A DNA stretch of 8,278 nt from an uncultured Eubacteriales bacterium (GTDB lineage: Bacteria; Bacillota; Clostridia; Oscillospirales; CAG-272), in NCBI GenBank assembly GCA_934477985.1, contig CAKSOR010000099.1, positions 1 through 8,278 of the forward strand, given 5' to 3'. Below, piece after piece: positions 1-6,508 of this stretch (the stretch's first letter is position 1; each line of letters starts with the position of its first letter). A program made the position numbers and the translations under genes. The notes below the pieces were generated by a model, which saw only the letters and a list, made by a program, of their open reading frames with translations, was not told the DNA's origin and ran no database searches.

Positions 1-1
1 C

Positions 2-946
2 TTCAGGACGATTCCCGTGCGCGAGGCAAAGGAGGACGCCGGACTGCTTCTCGAGCTGCTTTTAAGTCTCTGCGACCGCGTGAAGAGACTCAGATCGACC
101 GGGGACGAGCGGATAGACCGCGCGATCGGGTATATCTGCCTTGAGAATCTCAGTGACGGCGCGGAGATAGCGGCGAGAGTACATCTCGACAGATTCTATT
201 TTCTGAAGCTGTTCGGGAGGCTTACCGGAATGCCGCCGGGAAAATACGCGCGCTCGGTGAGGATGACCCGCGCAGCCGCGATGCTTGGCGACGGAGTTCA
301 GATATCCGGGATAGCTCAGGCGGCAGGCTTCGCGTCTGACACCGCGTTTGTCGCGGCGTTCAGAAAACACTTCGGGATGACTCCCGGAAAAATGAGGAAA
401 AAGATTCAGGAGGAAAAGAAAATGCACATTGTCAGAAGAGGAAAAGAAAGCGATACCGAACAGATCGCGGCGATTTACGAGCGTATCCAGGACAACGAGG
501 AGAGGGTCAAAGCGCTGACCGGCTGGAAGAAGGGAATCTACCCGACGATCGAGGACGCGCGGGACATGCTTGAGAAGAACGAGCTCTTCGTCATGGAAGC
601 CGAGGGCAGGGTCGTCGCCTCGGCGCGGATCAACAAGGCTCAGGTCGACGTCTACAGCAAGGTGAAGTGGGAGTACGACGCGCCGGACGACAAAGTCATG
701 GTGCTTCACACGCTGGCGGTCGACCCGCTTGAGAAGGGACGCGGCTACGGCACGGCGTTCGTCGGCTTCTACGAGAAATACGCGCTCGAGAACGGCTGTC
801 ACTTCCTCAGGATGGACACGAACGCTATAAACATCCCGGCAAGAGGATTATATAAGAAGCTCGGCTACAAGGAGGTCGGGATTGTTCACTGCGATTTCAA
901 TGGGATAAACGGAATTGATCTCGTCTGCCTTGAGAAGAAGATATGA
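2..946 (+). CDS. AraC-type HTH regulator fused to GNAT acetyltransferase (5' partial)
   Basis: The reading frame is open from base 2, so the gene begins left of the window. A GTG at 17 is probably internal, because the codons before it continue sensibly. Counting from that GTG, residues about 30-130 form an AraC/XylS DNA-binding domain with two helix-turn-helix units. The second shows the typical pattern ISGIAQAAGF, then FRKHFGMTPGKMR. From Met136 (base 422) to residue 309 follows a full-length GNAT N-acetyltransferase of 174 residues. It carries the acetyl-CoA loop KGRGYGTA (a Q/RxxGxG/A-type loop) and a C-terminal ARGLYKKLGYKEVG segment typical of the family. AraC proteins normally stop just after the TPxxxR motif. 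Here there is no stop, and an AGGAGG site precedes Met136, so the acetyltransferase may also be made alone. The missing N-terminus would normally be a ligand-sensing domain. The acetyl acceptor is not predictable. Both domain calls are firm; the fusion could be genuine or due to loss of a stop codon. Confidence 0.85.
   Translation, partial: FRTIPVREAKEDAGLLLELLLSLCDRVKRLRSTGDERIDRAIGYICLENLSDGAEIAARVHLDRFYFLKLFGRLTGMPPGKYARSVRMTRAAAMLGDGVQISGIAQAAGFASDTAFVAAFRKHFGMTPGKMRKKIQEEKKMHIVRRGKESDTEQIAAIYERIQDNEERVKALTGWKKGIYPTIEDARDMLEKNELFVMEAEGRVVASARINKAQVDVYSKVKWEYDAPDDKVMVLHTLAVDPLEKGRGYGTAFVGFYEKYALENGCHFLRMDTNAINIPARGLYKKLGYKEVGIVHCDFNGINGIDLVCLEKKI
408..424 (+). promoter_or_regulatory. Internal Shine-Dalgarno site and ATG for a separate GNAT product
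   Basis: A perfect AGGAGG (408-413) lies 8 bases before an in-frame ATG (422-424). That ATG falls exactly at the boundary between the AraC domain and the acetyltransferase. The 174-residue product that would start here has the normal length and N-terminus (MHIVRRGKESD) of a free GNAT enzyme. The site is visible in the sequence; that it is used is inference. Confidence 0.6.
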
Positions 947-961
947 GGCTCAGATAGAAAA

Positions 962-991
962 CACCCGGTCTCGCTTTGATGAGACCGGGTG
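962..991. terminator. Bidirectional intrinsic terminator between convergent genes
   Basis: A perfect 11-bp stem, CACCCGGTCTC (962-972) paired with GAGACCGGGTG (981-991), encloses an 8-base loop. On the plus strand AATTTTT follows (992-998), which ends the AraC-GNAT transcript. On the minus strand the hairpin follows the stop codon of the MATE gene (997-999) and is followed by TTTT, so it probably ends that transcript too. The plus-strand T-tract overlaps the MATE stop codon. Confidence 0.9.
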
Positions 992-996
992 AATTT

Positions 997-2352
997 TTAC
1001 GCTTCCTGCCTTGTCAGGTTCTTCATCCAGTTGTACTTCTGAATCTTGACGAACGCGACGAAGCACTTGAATATCTGGTCGGATTTAAGGCAGAGAAAGA
1101 CTATCCACGGCGGACAGCCCGCAAGCGAGGTTATCAGCGCCGACGGAATCACGACGCAGAAGACCGCTATTGTGTCGTTCTTGAAGACAAAGCTGACGTC
1201 TCCGCCGGATTTGACCAGCCCGAACAGGCAGGGACACTGATAGCATGTTCCGATCGCCGTCACGCAGAGGACGTGGATGAACTGTCTTGCGTACTCAGCC
1301 GACTCCGGCGTGATGTCGTAGAGACCGATGAACGCGTTCCCGGTCAGAAGGAAGAACGCCGACGTGACGACCCCAAGGCAGAGGAAGCCGATCTGCACGG
1401 TCTTTGAATACTCGCGGATGTCGTCGATGTCGCCCGCGCCGACCTTCTTGCCGGTGACGATTCCGACCGCTCCGGCGAGTCCGTTGACCGCGACGTACAT
1501 GAGGTTATTGAGCGTATTGGCGATGCTGACCGCGGTTGTGACGCTCTCACCGAGGTGACCTAAAATCATCGAGTTCGCGAAGAGGTTCGTTCCCCAGACA
1601 AGCTGACCGAGTATCAGCGGCGTGCCGTACTTTAAGAAGTCCTTCAGGAGTCCGGTGTCGATCGTCCTCATCATCCTGACGCGAAACTCTAATTTTCTGT
1701 CGATGAAGCGGACGTAGGTGAAGATTATCACGGTCTCCGAGATACGCGCGATCAGCGTCGCGAGCGCAGCGCCTCTGACGCCCATCGGCTCAAAGCCGAG
1801 CTTTCCGAAGATCAGTACGTAGTTGAGCGTCACGTCGATTACGAGCGACGCCGACGAGACCACAAGCCCGATGCGCGGCGACTCGACGCTCCGCATAGAC
1901 GCGGTCATCGCCTGTGTCAGCGCGAAGAATACATAGGAGTAGCAGAGCATCGAGAGGTACTCGACGCCGTTGTCGATTACCGGCTCAACGTCGGTGAAGA
2001 TCGAGATGACCTGTCTTGGCGCGACGGTTGTCACGACCGAGAAGAAGAGCCCCAAAAGCAGCGAGAACCAGACGCCGATAGAGGTTATCCGGCGGATACT
2101 CCCGGTATCCTTCTTTCCCCAGTACTGCGCGGAAATCAGCAGGATTCCGCCCTCGACTCCGGCGCTCAGCACCTGCAATACCGTCTGCACCTGGTTGCCC
2201 ATATAGACGCCGGAGATCGCGCTGTCGCCGAGCGAACCGATCATCAGGTTGTCGGCGAGTCCGACCGAGTAGGTTATGAGATTCTGAAGCACCATAGGTA
2301 TCGCGAGAGTGATTATGGTGCGGTAAAGACTTTTGTTTCGAGTCAGAAGCAT
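997..2352 (-). CDS. MATE-family efflux transporter
   Basis: This 451-residue inner-membrane protein has the length and hydrophobic pattern of the 12-helix MATE (multidrug and toxic compound extrusion) family. These export cationic drugs or metabolites in exchange for Na+ or H+. The N-terminus carries the family pattern IPMVLQNLI, then ADNLMIGSLGDSAISGV (about residues 18-50). The second half repeats it with GTPLILGQLVWG, then NSMILGHLGE, as expected from the internal duplication. A VKSGGD segment about 70 residues from the C-terminus matches the usual RxGGD region. The start is supported by an AGGGAG ribosome site 6 bases upstream (2359-2364) and a consensus promoter. It appears to be a single-gene unit converging on the acetyltransferase gene. 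The C-terminal quarter is rich in cysteine (for example CYQCPC). The family is clear; the substrate cannot be read from the sequence. Confidence 0.92.
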   Translation of the reverse strand: MLLTRNKSLYRTIITLAIPMVLQNLITYSVGLADNLMIGSLGDSAISGVYMGNQVQTVLQVLSAGVEGGILLISAQYWGKKDTGSIRRITSIGVWFSLLLGLFFSVVTTVAPRQVISIFTDVEPVIDNGVEYLSMLCYSYVFFALTQAMTASMRSVESPRIGLVVSSASLVIDVTLNYVLIFGKLGFEPMGVRGAALATLIARISETVIIFTYVRFIDRKLEFRVRMMRTIDTGLLKDFLKYGTPLILGQLVWGTNLFANSMILGHLGESVTTAVSIANTLNNLMYVAVNGLAGAVGIVTGKKVGAGDIDDIREYSKTVQIGFLCLGVVTSAFFLLTGNAFIGLYDITPESAEYARQFIHVLCVTAIGTCYQCPCLFGLVKSGGDVSFVFKNDTIAVFCVVIPSALITSLAGCPPWIVFLCLKSDQIFKCFVAFVKIQKYNWMKNLTRQEA

Positions 2353-2381
2353 GATTTTCTCCCTTGTGTTGATGTCCTTCT

Positions 2382-2410
2382 ATTATACTACCCGAAAAGG
2401 GAAAAGTCAA
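2382..2410 (-). promoter_or_regulatory. Consensus sigma-A promoter of the MATE gene
   Basis: On the minus strand, TTGACT (2405-2410) is separated by 17 bases from TATAAT (2382-2387). This places the start of transcription near 2375, about 23 bases before the MATE start codon. The match to the vegetative consensus is 11 of 12. Confidence 0.85.
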
Positions 2411-2413
2411 GTG

Positions 2414-2432
2414 TTTTTGAAATTTTCAAAAA
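2414..2432. repeat. AT-rich perfect palindrome upstream of the MATE promoter
   Basis: TTTTTGAAA (2414-2422) and TTTCAAAAA (2424-2432) are perfect inverted arms around one central base. The palindrome ends 3 bases upstream of the MATE -35 hexamer. It could be an operator or an A/T-tract UP element. It could also lengthen the U-rich tail of the terminator of the upstream minus-strand operon, which runs directly into it. Confidence 0.5.
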
Positions 2433-2464
2433 GAGAAAACGACCCGCGCGAGCGAGCCGTTTTT
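2424..2464 (-). terminator. Intrinsic terminator of the binding-protein/propeller operon
   Basis: Read on the minus strand just after the propeller stop codon (2468-2470), AACGGCTCG pairs with CGGGTCGTT through nine pairs, two of them G-U, around a 6-base loop (arms 2453-2461 and 2438-2446). Flanking A's and T's lengthen the stem. TTCTCTTTTTG follows as the U-tract. The placement and structure fit a rho-independent terminator. Confidence 0.8.
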
Positions 2465-2467
2465 CGT

Positions 2468-3991
2468 TTATCTGACAACACCGCCGGCATGCGCTCCGCC
2501 GAAATCGCCGTTTCTGTCGGCAAAGCCGAAGGAGTATAACTCTCCGTCGAGGTCGAAGCGGACACGGAAGGGTCTGCCCTCAAGCGTCTTCACCTCAAAG
2601 CCGCCGAAGTCAAGCCGGGCGTTCGTCGAGTCGCCGCTGAAATACGCGTCCGCAAGCTGATTTTCGCCGTCTATGAGAGTCACTCTGACGCTGCCCTTGC
2701 AGTTGACGCTCATCGACTCCTTGCCGCTGAATTCGAGCTTCCGGGTGAGCAGGCTGCCTTTGCCGTTCATCGAGACAAAGCCGTCGCGGCGGAGCTTCGC
2801 GATTCCGGTCGCGCCGTTTTTATACATTCCGGTCTGGTTGTCGTCCGCCGAATACGAGCGGTCGAAGCGCTCGTCGCCGCCGAAGCCGATGTAGTAAATC
2901 CAGAGCTCGTCGCCGTTTATTATCGTGATGCCGCCGACAGACTGCACGTAGCCGCGATCCCACGCGCCCTTATATCTCGAGGCGTTTATTATCGGGTCGC
3001 GGTCGGGGCGGGAGAAGTTGTAGCCGTCGCGGCTGTACATCGCCTCAAGCTCGGTTATCTTTGGCACTCCGCGGTCGCCGCAGAAGTTGTTCTCAGGTCC
3101 TTTGTGAATCTCGAACATTCCGAGCATTATGCTCTCGTATCCGGCGCAGTCGACGTTGTAGAGCTGCGGCGGCATTCCGATGTAGGGGTCGGAGAGGTCG
3201 AGCTCGTCGGTCGCAAGCCACTTCGGAGCGGCGTCGGGATTCCAGTGCCTGCCCTCAAAGAGGTCGTCGCACTCGTGATACTGCCTTGAGCGATCCTTCC
3301 AGCCGCTCCGTATCGAGTAGACCCACTTCTTGCGGAAGGGGTTGTAGAAGGCGGTCGAGCGGTCGCCGACATTTGTGGTCAGCGTGAGATTCTCCCAGTG
3401 AACACCGTCTGGCGACGTGCCGATTATTCCCGGATAGAATCCGCCGGGATTGCGCAGATACATCTTGTAGCGGCGGTTCGGGTCGGGATCGTTGTCGTCG
3501 ATGAAGAAGGTCGTCGAGTCGGGGCGGAGATATTGCGCGGGATTATTTTCCTTCGAGCCCTTCGCGTGATTGAAGAGCATTATCTTGTTAGTTCCGGGCT
3601 CGAGACCGAGGTCGGGGCGGATCCAGTTTATTCCGTCGTGTGAGTACGCGTAGCACATCTGCCTGAGCCAGCCGGCTTCGTACCACATCTTGAAGAGGCG
3701 CTCCTTCTCGTCGTAAAGCACCGCGCCGGATTTCGGGCAGGCGACCGGACTGCCCTCCTTTTCCCAGTCAGTCTCGGGGAAGAGCACCGGATTGCCCTCG
3801 AACTTCCTCGCCTTGTGGTATTCGGGCGAGAGGTCGGTCGACCCGATGAGAAAGTCGTCGACGAAGAGCTGGCGTCCGACCGTGACGTTTATAACCTCGG
3901 GCGGGGAATTCAGGTAGGGGACGTTTCGCGGGTCGGAGGGCTTCGACGCGAAATCGTCGGGGAGGAGGATGTTGTTGCAGAGCTTTTCCAT
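2468..3991 (-). CDS. Cytoplasmic beta-propeller protein of the GH32/GH43-like superfamily
   Basis: This 507-residue protein has no signal peptide and should act in the cytoplasm. Its pattern matches a large, poorly characterised group of predicted five-bladed propeller proteins related to GH32/GH43 enzymes. Landmarks are QLFVDDFLI (41-49), GNPVLFPETDWE (66-77), a blade with VLYDEKERLFKMWYEAG (91-107), YAYSHDGINWIRPDLGL (114-130), a second blade with RRYKMYLR (173-180) then SPDGVHW (193-199), YSRDGYNFSRPDRDP (319-333) and LWIYYIGFGG (363-372). Residues about 400-495 look like a C-terminal beta-sandwich (LLTRKLEFSGKESMSVN, then LYSFGF). Start: GGAGA 7 bases before the ATG. It lies 27 bases behind the solute-binding lipoprotein gene, so the two share a transcript. 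The likely role is hydrolysis of an imported glycoside feeding the divergent sugar-acid pathway. Substrate and catalytic residues are not established. Fold group fairly sure, enzymatic role tentative. Confidence 0.7.
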   Translation of the reverse strand: MEKLCNNILLPDDFASKPSDPRNVPYLNSPPEVINVTVGRQLFVDDFLIGSTDLSPEYHKARKFEGNPVLFPETDWEKEGSPVACPKSGAVLYDEKERLFKMWYEAGWLRQMCYAYSHDGINWIRPDLGLEPGTNKIMLFNHAKGSKENNPAQYLRPDSTTFFIDDNDPDPNRRYKMYLRNPGGFYPGIIGTSPDGVHWENLTLTTNVGDRSTAFYNPFRKKWVYSIRSGWKDRSRQYHECDDLFEGRHWNPDAAPKWLATDELDLSDPYIGMPPQLYNVDCAGYESIMLGMFEIHKGPENNFCGDRGVPKITELEAMYSRDGYNFSRPDRDPIINASRYKGAWDRGYVQSVGGITIINGDELWIYYIGFGGDERFDRSYSADDNQTGMYKNGATGIAKLRRDGFVSMNGKGSLLTRKLEFSGKESMSVNCKGSVRVTLIDGENQLADAYFSGDSTNARLDFGGFEVKTLEGRPFRVRFDLDGELYSFGFADRNGDFGGAHAGGVVR

Positions 3992-4018
3992 GGTATTGTC
4001 TCCTTTAAAGAATGACTG

Positions 4019-5464
4019 TTATCCGAGCTTGTTTATCAGCTCTTTGAGCGATGTCTCGACCTGCGTCTTCATCGAGTCATAGGTCGACATATAGTTCGGA
4101 TTCTTCTCGCGGGTGAGCGTGCGCATTATCGTCCCGAGCGAGCCGCCGCTATTGAAGCAATAGTTGTTTATATACATGAAATCGGTGGTGACGTTGTCGT
4201 GTATCATGTCGAGCAGCTTGACCGACGCGTCGTCCTGAGTGTATTTCACCTTCAGAGCTACCTCGTAGTAGGCGGGCGTTACCGAGCGGTAATTCTCGGC
4301 GCACATAGCTTCGAGCACAGCGCATAACTCGGGGTCACTGCCCTTAAGCGCCGGGATAGCGAACATTGTAGCTACGTCATGAACGAGCGCCTTATAGCTC
4401 TCCTGATTCTCGTCGAGCTTCGGGAATGGGATGATACCGTATGGGTCGGTCATCGACCTGAACGAGTCGGCTGTTCCGGTGCGTATCGGGCAGAAGAGAA
4501 GCTGACCGTTTATAAACGGGTCGACTACCTGCGGAACAAGGTCGCGTCCGCCGTCGACGTAGCTACCGGGATTTTCGAAGAACAGCTTGTATATAGCCTC
4601 GGCGACCCGCGCGTTGCGCTCCTGATTCTTTATGAGCGAAATAGTTCCGTCAGAGGAACGCTCGGTGAACTTCATTCCAGCCGAGAACGCGAAATGCTCG
4701 GTCGGTGAGCCCGGAATCGAACGCATTCCGATTATATCTCCGTCGTCAGCCTTGTCGTTCGAATTGAGATCCTGCCAGACTTCCTTCACATAGCGGTTCA
4801 TGACGTCAAACGTCCACTTTCCGTCGAGTATGTCGGAATAGAAATCGTCTATCGAGCCGAACGCGTCGCTGTAAAGCCGTTTGTTGACGAATATACAGCT
4901 CATCTCTCTGAGCATCGAGAGCGAGATGTCGCCGATGAGCGCGTAGCGGCTGGAATCCCACTGGCTCGCGGACATGTAGCTGTCCGCCCAATATGGCTTG
5001 TCATAGTCGAGGTATTTCGCGCCGGAAAGATCTGAAAGATAGCCTTCAAGCGCGAGCGGCATCATCATGAACTGAACGCCCGCGATGATATCCGCCGAGT
5101 CGTCTCCGGCGACAAGGAGCTTTTTCGCTTCTTTCATCTGAGCTCCCTGGTCGGTGACGGTTATGTAATCGAACTTCACGTTGAGTCTCTCCTGAACCGA
5201 GGTATTGCGGGCATATATCGCGCTGTCTACCACGTCGCCGGTGTCGTCGGCTATAAGGTCGGGCGCGGACTCTGAACAGTGAAAGGTAACGGTGCGCTCA
5301 TTAAAGTTGAGTTCGGGTAATGAGTCCGCATACTTTGTGTCGCTCACCGCCTCAGTTGTAGTATCCTCATCAGTCACCTGCGGCGTGACGGTCTGACCGC
5401 TCCCGCAGGACGTCGTGAGCAGCGTCGCGGCGAGCAGGAATATTGAGAGTTGTCTTTTCTTCAT
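4019..5464 (-). CDS. ABC-type extracellular solute-binding lipoprotein
   Basis: This 481-residue protein starts with a lipoprotein signal: MKKR, a hydrophobic stretch and TTSC, with the lipidated cysteine at residue 20. A Thr/Asp/Glu-rich linker (about 21-45) follows. The body fits family-1 type solute-binding proteins of sugar ABC importers: RNTSVQERLNVKFDY (86-100), LLVAGDDSADIIAG (116-129), the VNKRLYSD segment, and KWTFDVMNRYVKEVWQDLNSN. Residues 232-243 (DLNSNDKADDGD) have the D-x-N-x-N spacing of a calcium-binding loop, seen in related proteins. It should be anchored outside the membrane and deliver a sugar or oligosaccharide to a permease. No permease or ATPase gene accompanies it; only the propeller gene follows. 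An AAAGGA ribosome site precedes the ATG. It is first in its operon, with a consensus promoter 124-152 bases upstream and operator-like sites in its 117-base leader. The ligand is unknown. Confidence 0.88.
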   Translation of the reverse strand: MKKRQLSIFLLAATLLTTSCGSGQTVTPQVTDEDTTTEAVSDTKYADSLPELNFNERTVTFHCSESAPDLIADDTGDVVDSAIYARNTSVQERLNVKFDYITVTDQGAQMKEAKKLLVAGDDSADIIAGVQFMMMPLALEGYLSDLSGAKYLDYDKPYWADSYMSASQWDSSRYALIGDISLSMLREMSCIFVNKRLYSDAFGSIDDFYSDILDGKWTFDVMNRYVKEVWQDLNSNDKADDGDIIGMRSIPGSPTEHFAFSAGMKFTERSSDGTISLIKNQERNARVAEAIYKLFFENPGSYVDGGRDLVPQVVDPFINGQLLFCPIRTGTADSFRSMTDPYGIIPFPKLDENQESYKALVHDVATMFAIPALKGSDPELCAVLEAMCAENYRSVTPAYYEVALKVKYTQDDASVKLLDMIHDNVTTDFMYINNYCFNSGGSLGTIMRTLTREKNPNYMSTYDSMKTQVETSLKELINKLG

Positions 5465-5502
5465 TATAAGCTGTCCTTTCGAAATTAATTTTCACAAACC
5501 TA

Positions 5503-5531
5503 TTGACAAAGTGCTGTGTTTGTGGTATAAT
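5503..5531 (+). promoter_or_regulatory. Consensus promoter P1, plus strand, within the divergent control region
   Basis: TTGACA (5503-5508), 17 bases, then TATAAT (5526-5531) with an extended -10 TG at 5523-5524. The expected start is near 5538. It points toward the IclR operon but lies 180 bases before its start codon and inside the leader of the minus-strand operon. It therefore faces promoter P2. The operator-like palindrome begins 8 bases after the predicted start. Confidence 0.75.
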
Positions 5532-5545
5532 GGTTAAGCTGATTA

Positions 5546-5561
5546 TTCGCATATGCGAACG
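5546..5561. promoter_or_regulatory. Palindromic operator candidate, site 1
   Basis: TTCGCATATGCGAA (5546-5559) is a perfect 14-bp palindrome. Bases 5547-5561 match the site at 5690-5704 at 14 of 15 positions. An overlapping short palindrome, GAACG-T-CGTTC (5557-5567), extends the symmetry. Size and symmetry suit a dimeric regulator such as the neighbouring IclR protein. It lies between the starts of the facing promoters P1 and P2, where a bound repressor could block both. Binding is inference. Confidence 0.7.
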
Positions 5562-5567
5562 TCGTTC

Positions 5568-5587
5568 TGAAATCCGGGCTGATTTCA
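5568..5587. repeat. Inverted repeat at the start of the minus-strand transcript
   Basis: TGAAATC (5568-5574) and GATTTCA (5581-5587) are perfect 7-bp inverted arms with a 6-base spacer. The repeat directly abuts the -10 hexamer of promoter P2 and covers its predicted start (about 5581). It could be a second operator or, in part, a hairpin at the 5' end of the mRNA. Confidence 0.5.
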
Positions 5588-5616
5588 ATTATAGCATACC
5601 GGAAGCGGTTTGTCAA
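5588..5616 (-). promoter_or_regulatory. Consensus promoter P2 of the binding-protein/propeller operon
   Basis: On the minus strand, TTGACA (5611-5616), 17 bases, then TATAAT (5588-5593) with an extended -10 TG. The expected start near 5581 gives a leader of about 117 bases before the lipoprotein ATG, containing operator site 1. Confidence 0.85.
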
Positions 5617-5651
5617 GGGATTTTTGAAAAAAACTGAAAATAAATTTGCTA

Positions 5652-5680
5652 TTGACATTCGTTTCAATGCGTGGTATAAT
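5652..5680 (+). promoter_or_regulatory. Consensus promoter P3 of the IclR-dgoA-dgoK operon
   Basis: TTGACA (5652-5657), 17 bases, then TATAAT (5675-5680) with an extended -10 TG. The expected start near 5687 lies 30 bases before the IclR start codon. The operator-like site 2 begins at about +4. It is back to back with P2, with 35 bases between the two -35 boxes. Confidence 0.88.
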
Positions 5681-5688
5681 AATAAAAA

Positions 5689-5704
5689 ATCGCATATACG
5701 AACG
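5689..5704. promoter_or_regulatory. Operator candidate, site 2, at the IclR operon start
   Basis: TCGCATATACGAACG (5690-5704) differs from site 1 at a single base. As a palindrome (5689-5702) it keeps 5 of 7 symmetric pairs. Its place at about +4 to +18 of promoter P3 suggests repression and autoregulation by the downstream IclR protein. Confidence 0.65.
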
Positions 5705-5716
5705 AAAGGCAGAACA

Positions 5717-6484
5717 ATGAACAATTCCGCGATACGCGTACTCGACATCCTGGAGCTCTTCGCCGACAGCCATGAGCCGCTGACGGTCAGCGACATAACA
5801 AAAAAGCTCGGCTACCCGAAAACCAGCGTCTTCGATATAGTCACAATACTCGCCGACCGCGGCTTCATAATGCGCACCTCAGACCGCGCCAAGACCTATG
5901 TCATAGGTCCTATGGCGTATTTCGTCGGCATGAGCTACCTTGCGAACACAGACCTCCGGAAGATCGCCGAGCCGATTCTCTCGGCTGTACGCGACGAGCT
6001 CGGCGAAACCTGCTATCTCGCGGTCGAGGACAACGGCTGGGTCATCTACCTTGACAAGTTAGAGTCCTCTCAGCCGATACGCTCGATCTGTCCGATCGGC
6101 GCGAAACGCGCGATGTATGTGACCGGACTCGGCAAGGCTATCTTAGCCGCGATGCCTGAGGAGCGCGTGAAGGAGATCGCCGCGCGGGGACTTGAGCCGC
6201 ACACGCCGACGACGATAACAACTGTTGACGCGCTGCTTGACGAGCTCGCGAGGATAAGAGAGCAGGGCTTCGCGCACGACATGGGCGAGGACAATCAGCA
6301 TGTCCGCTGCACCGCCGCCGTGATCCGCGACGCGTCGGGCAAGGTCGCCGGGGCGATAAGCGTCGCGATGCTCGATGTCAATTTCACGGATGAGACCCGC
6401 GAGCGCAGCGAGAAGCTGATCCCCGAGTCGGCGCTGAAAATTTCCCGCCTGCTCGGCTTTTGCGGGAACAAGCTCTACGACTGA
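5717..6484 (+). CDS. IclR-family transcriptional regulator of the sugar-acid locus
   Basis: The product has 255 residues, the usual length for IclR proteins. Residues about 1-62 form the winged helix-turn-helix: NNSAIRVLDILELFA, LTVSDITKKLGYPKTSVFDIVTILADRGFI. Residues about 75-250 form the effector-binding domain, with YVTGLGKAILAAMP (134-147) and a GFAHDMGED ... GAISVAM segment. The ATG at 5717 is chosen because GAAAGG lies 7 bases upstream and IclR homology starts there. An upstream TTG at 5624 would put promoter P3 inside the coding sequence. It is the first gene of a plus-strand operon with the aldolase and kinase. Family members near such genes usually sense keto-deoxy sugar acids or their precursors. 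It is the natural candidate to bind the two matching operator-like sites and so control both divergent operons. The effector and the sense of regulation are inference. Confidence 0.9.
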   Translation: MNNSAIRVLDILELFADSHEPLTVSDITKKLGYPKTSVFDIVTILADRGFIMRTSDRAKTYVIGPMAYFVGMSYLANTDLRKIAEPILSAVRDELGETCYLAVEDNGWVIYLDKLESSQPIRSICPIGAKRAMYVTGLGKAILAAMPEERVKEIAARGLEPHTPTTITTVDALLDELARIREQGFAHDMGEDNQHVRCTAAVIRDASGKVAGAISVAMLDVNFTDETRERSEKLIPESALKISRLLGFCGNKLYD

Positions 6485-6508
6485 ATTTACTTTACAGGAG
6501 ATAACGAT

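Noticed and set aside
62..802. Long open frame antisense to the AraC-GNAT gene
   Set aside because: The plus-strand frame has clear domain matches; the antisense product is Arg/Val-rich with no recognisable domain and no ribosome site.
976..1407. Plus-strand open frame over the MATE 3' end
   Set aside because: It starts inside the terminator hairpin, is charged and low in complexity, and is opposite a clear membrane protein.
5463..5468. TATAAT on the minus strand overlapping the lipoprotein start codon
   Set aside because: There is no -35 box at proper spacing and it would start transcription inside the gene; P2 is a far better promoter.
5594..5616. Possible catabolite-control (cre) site near the P2 -35 box
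   Set aside because: The fixed positions of the cre consensus do not line up (TGACAAA lacks the required C-G core spacing).
5624..5716. N-terminal extension of the IclR protein from a TTG codon
   Set aside because: It would place the consensus promoter P3 and operator site 2 inside the coding sequence; the ATG at 5717 has its own ribosome site and gives the normal family length.
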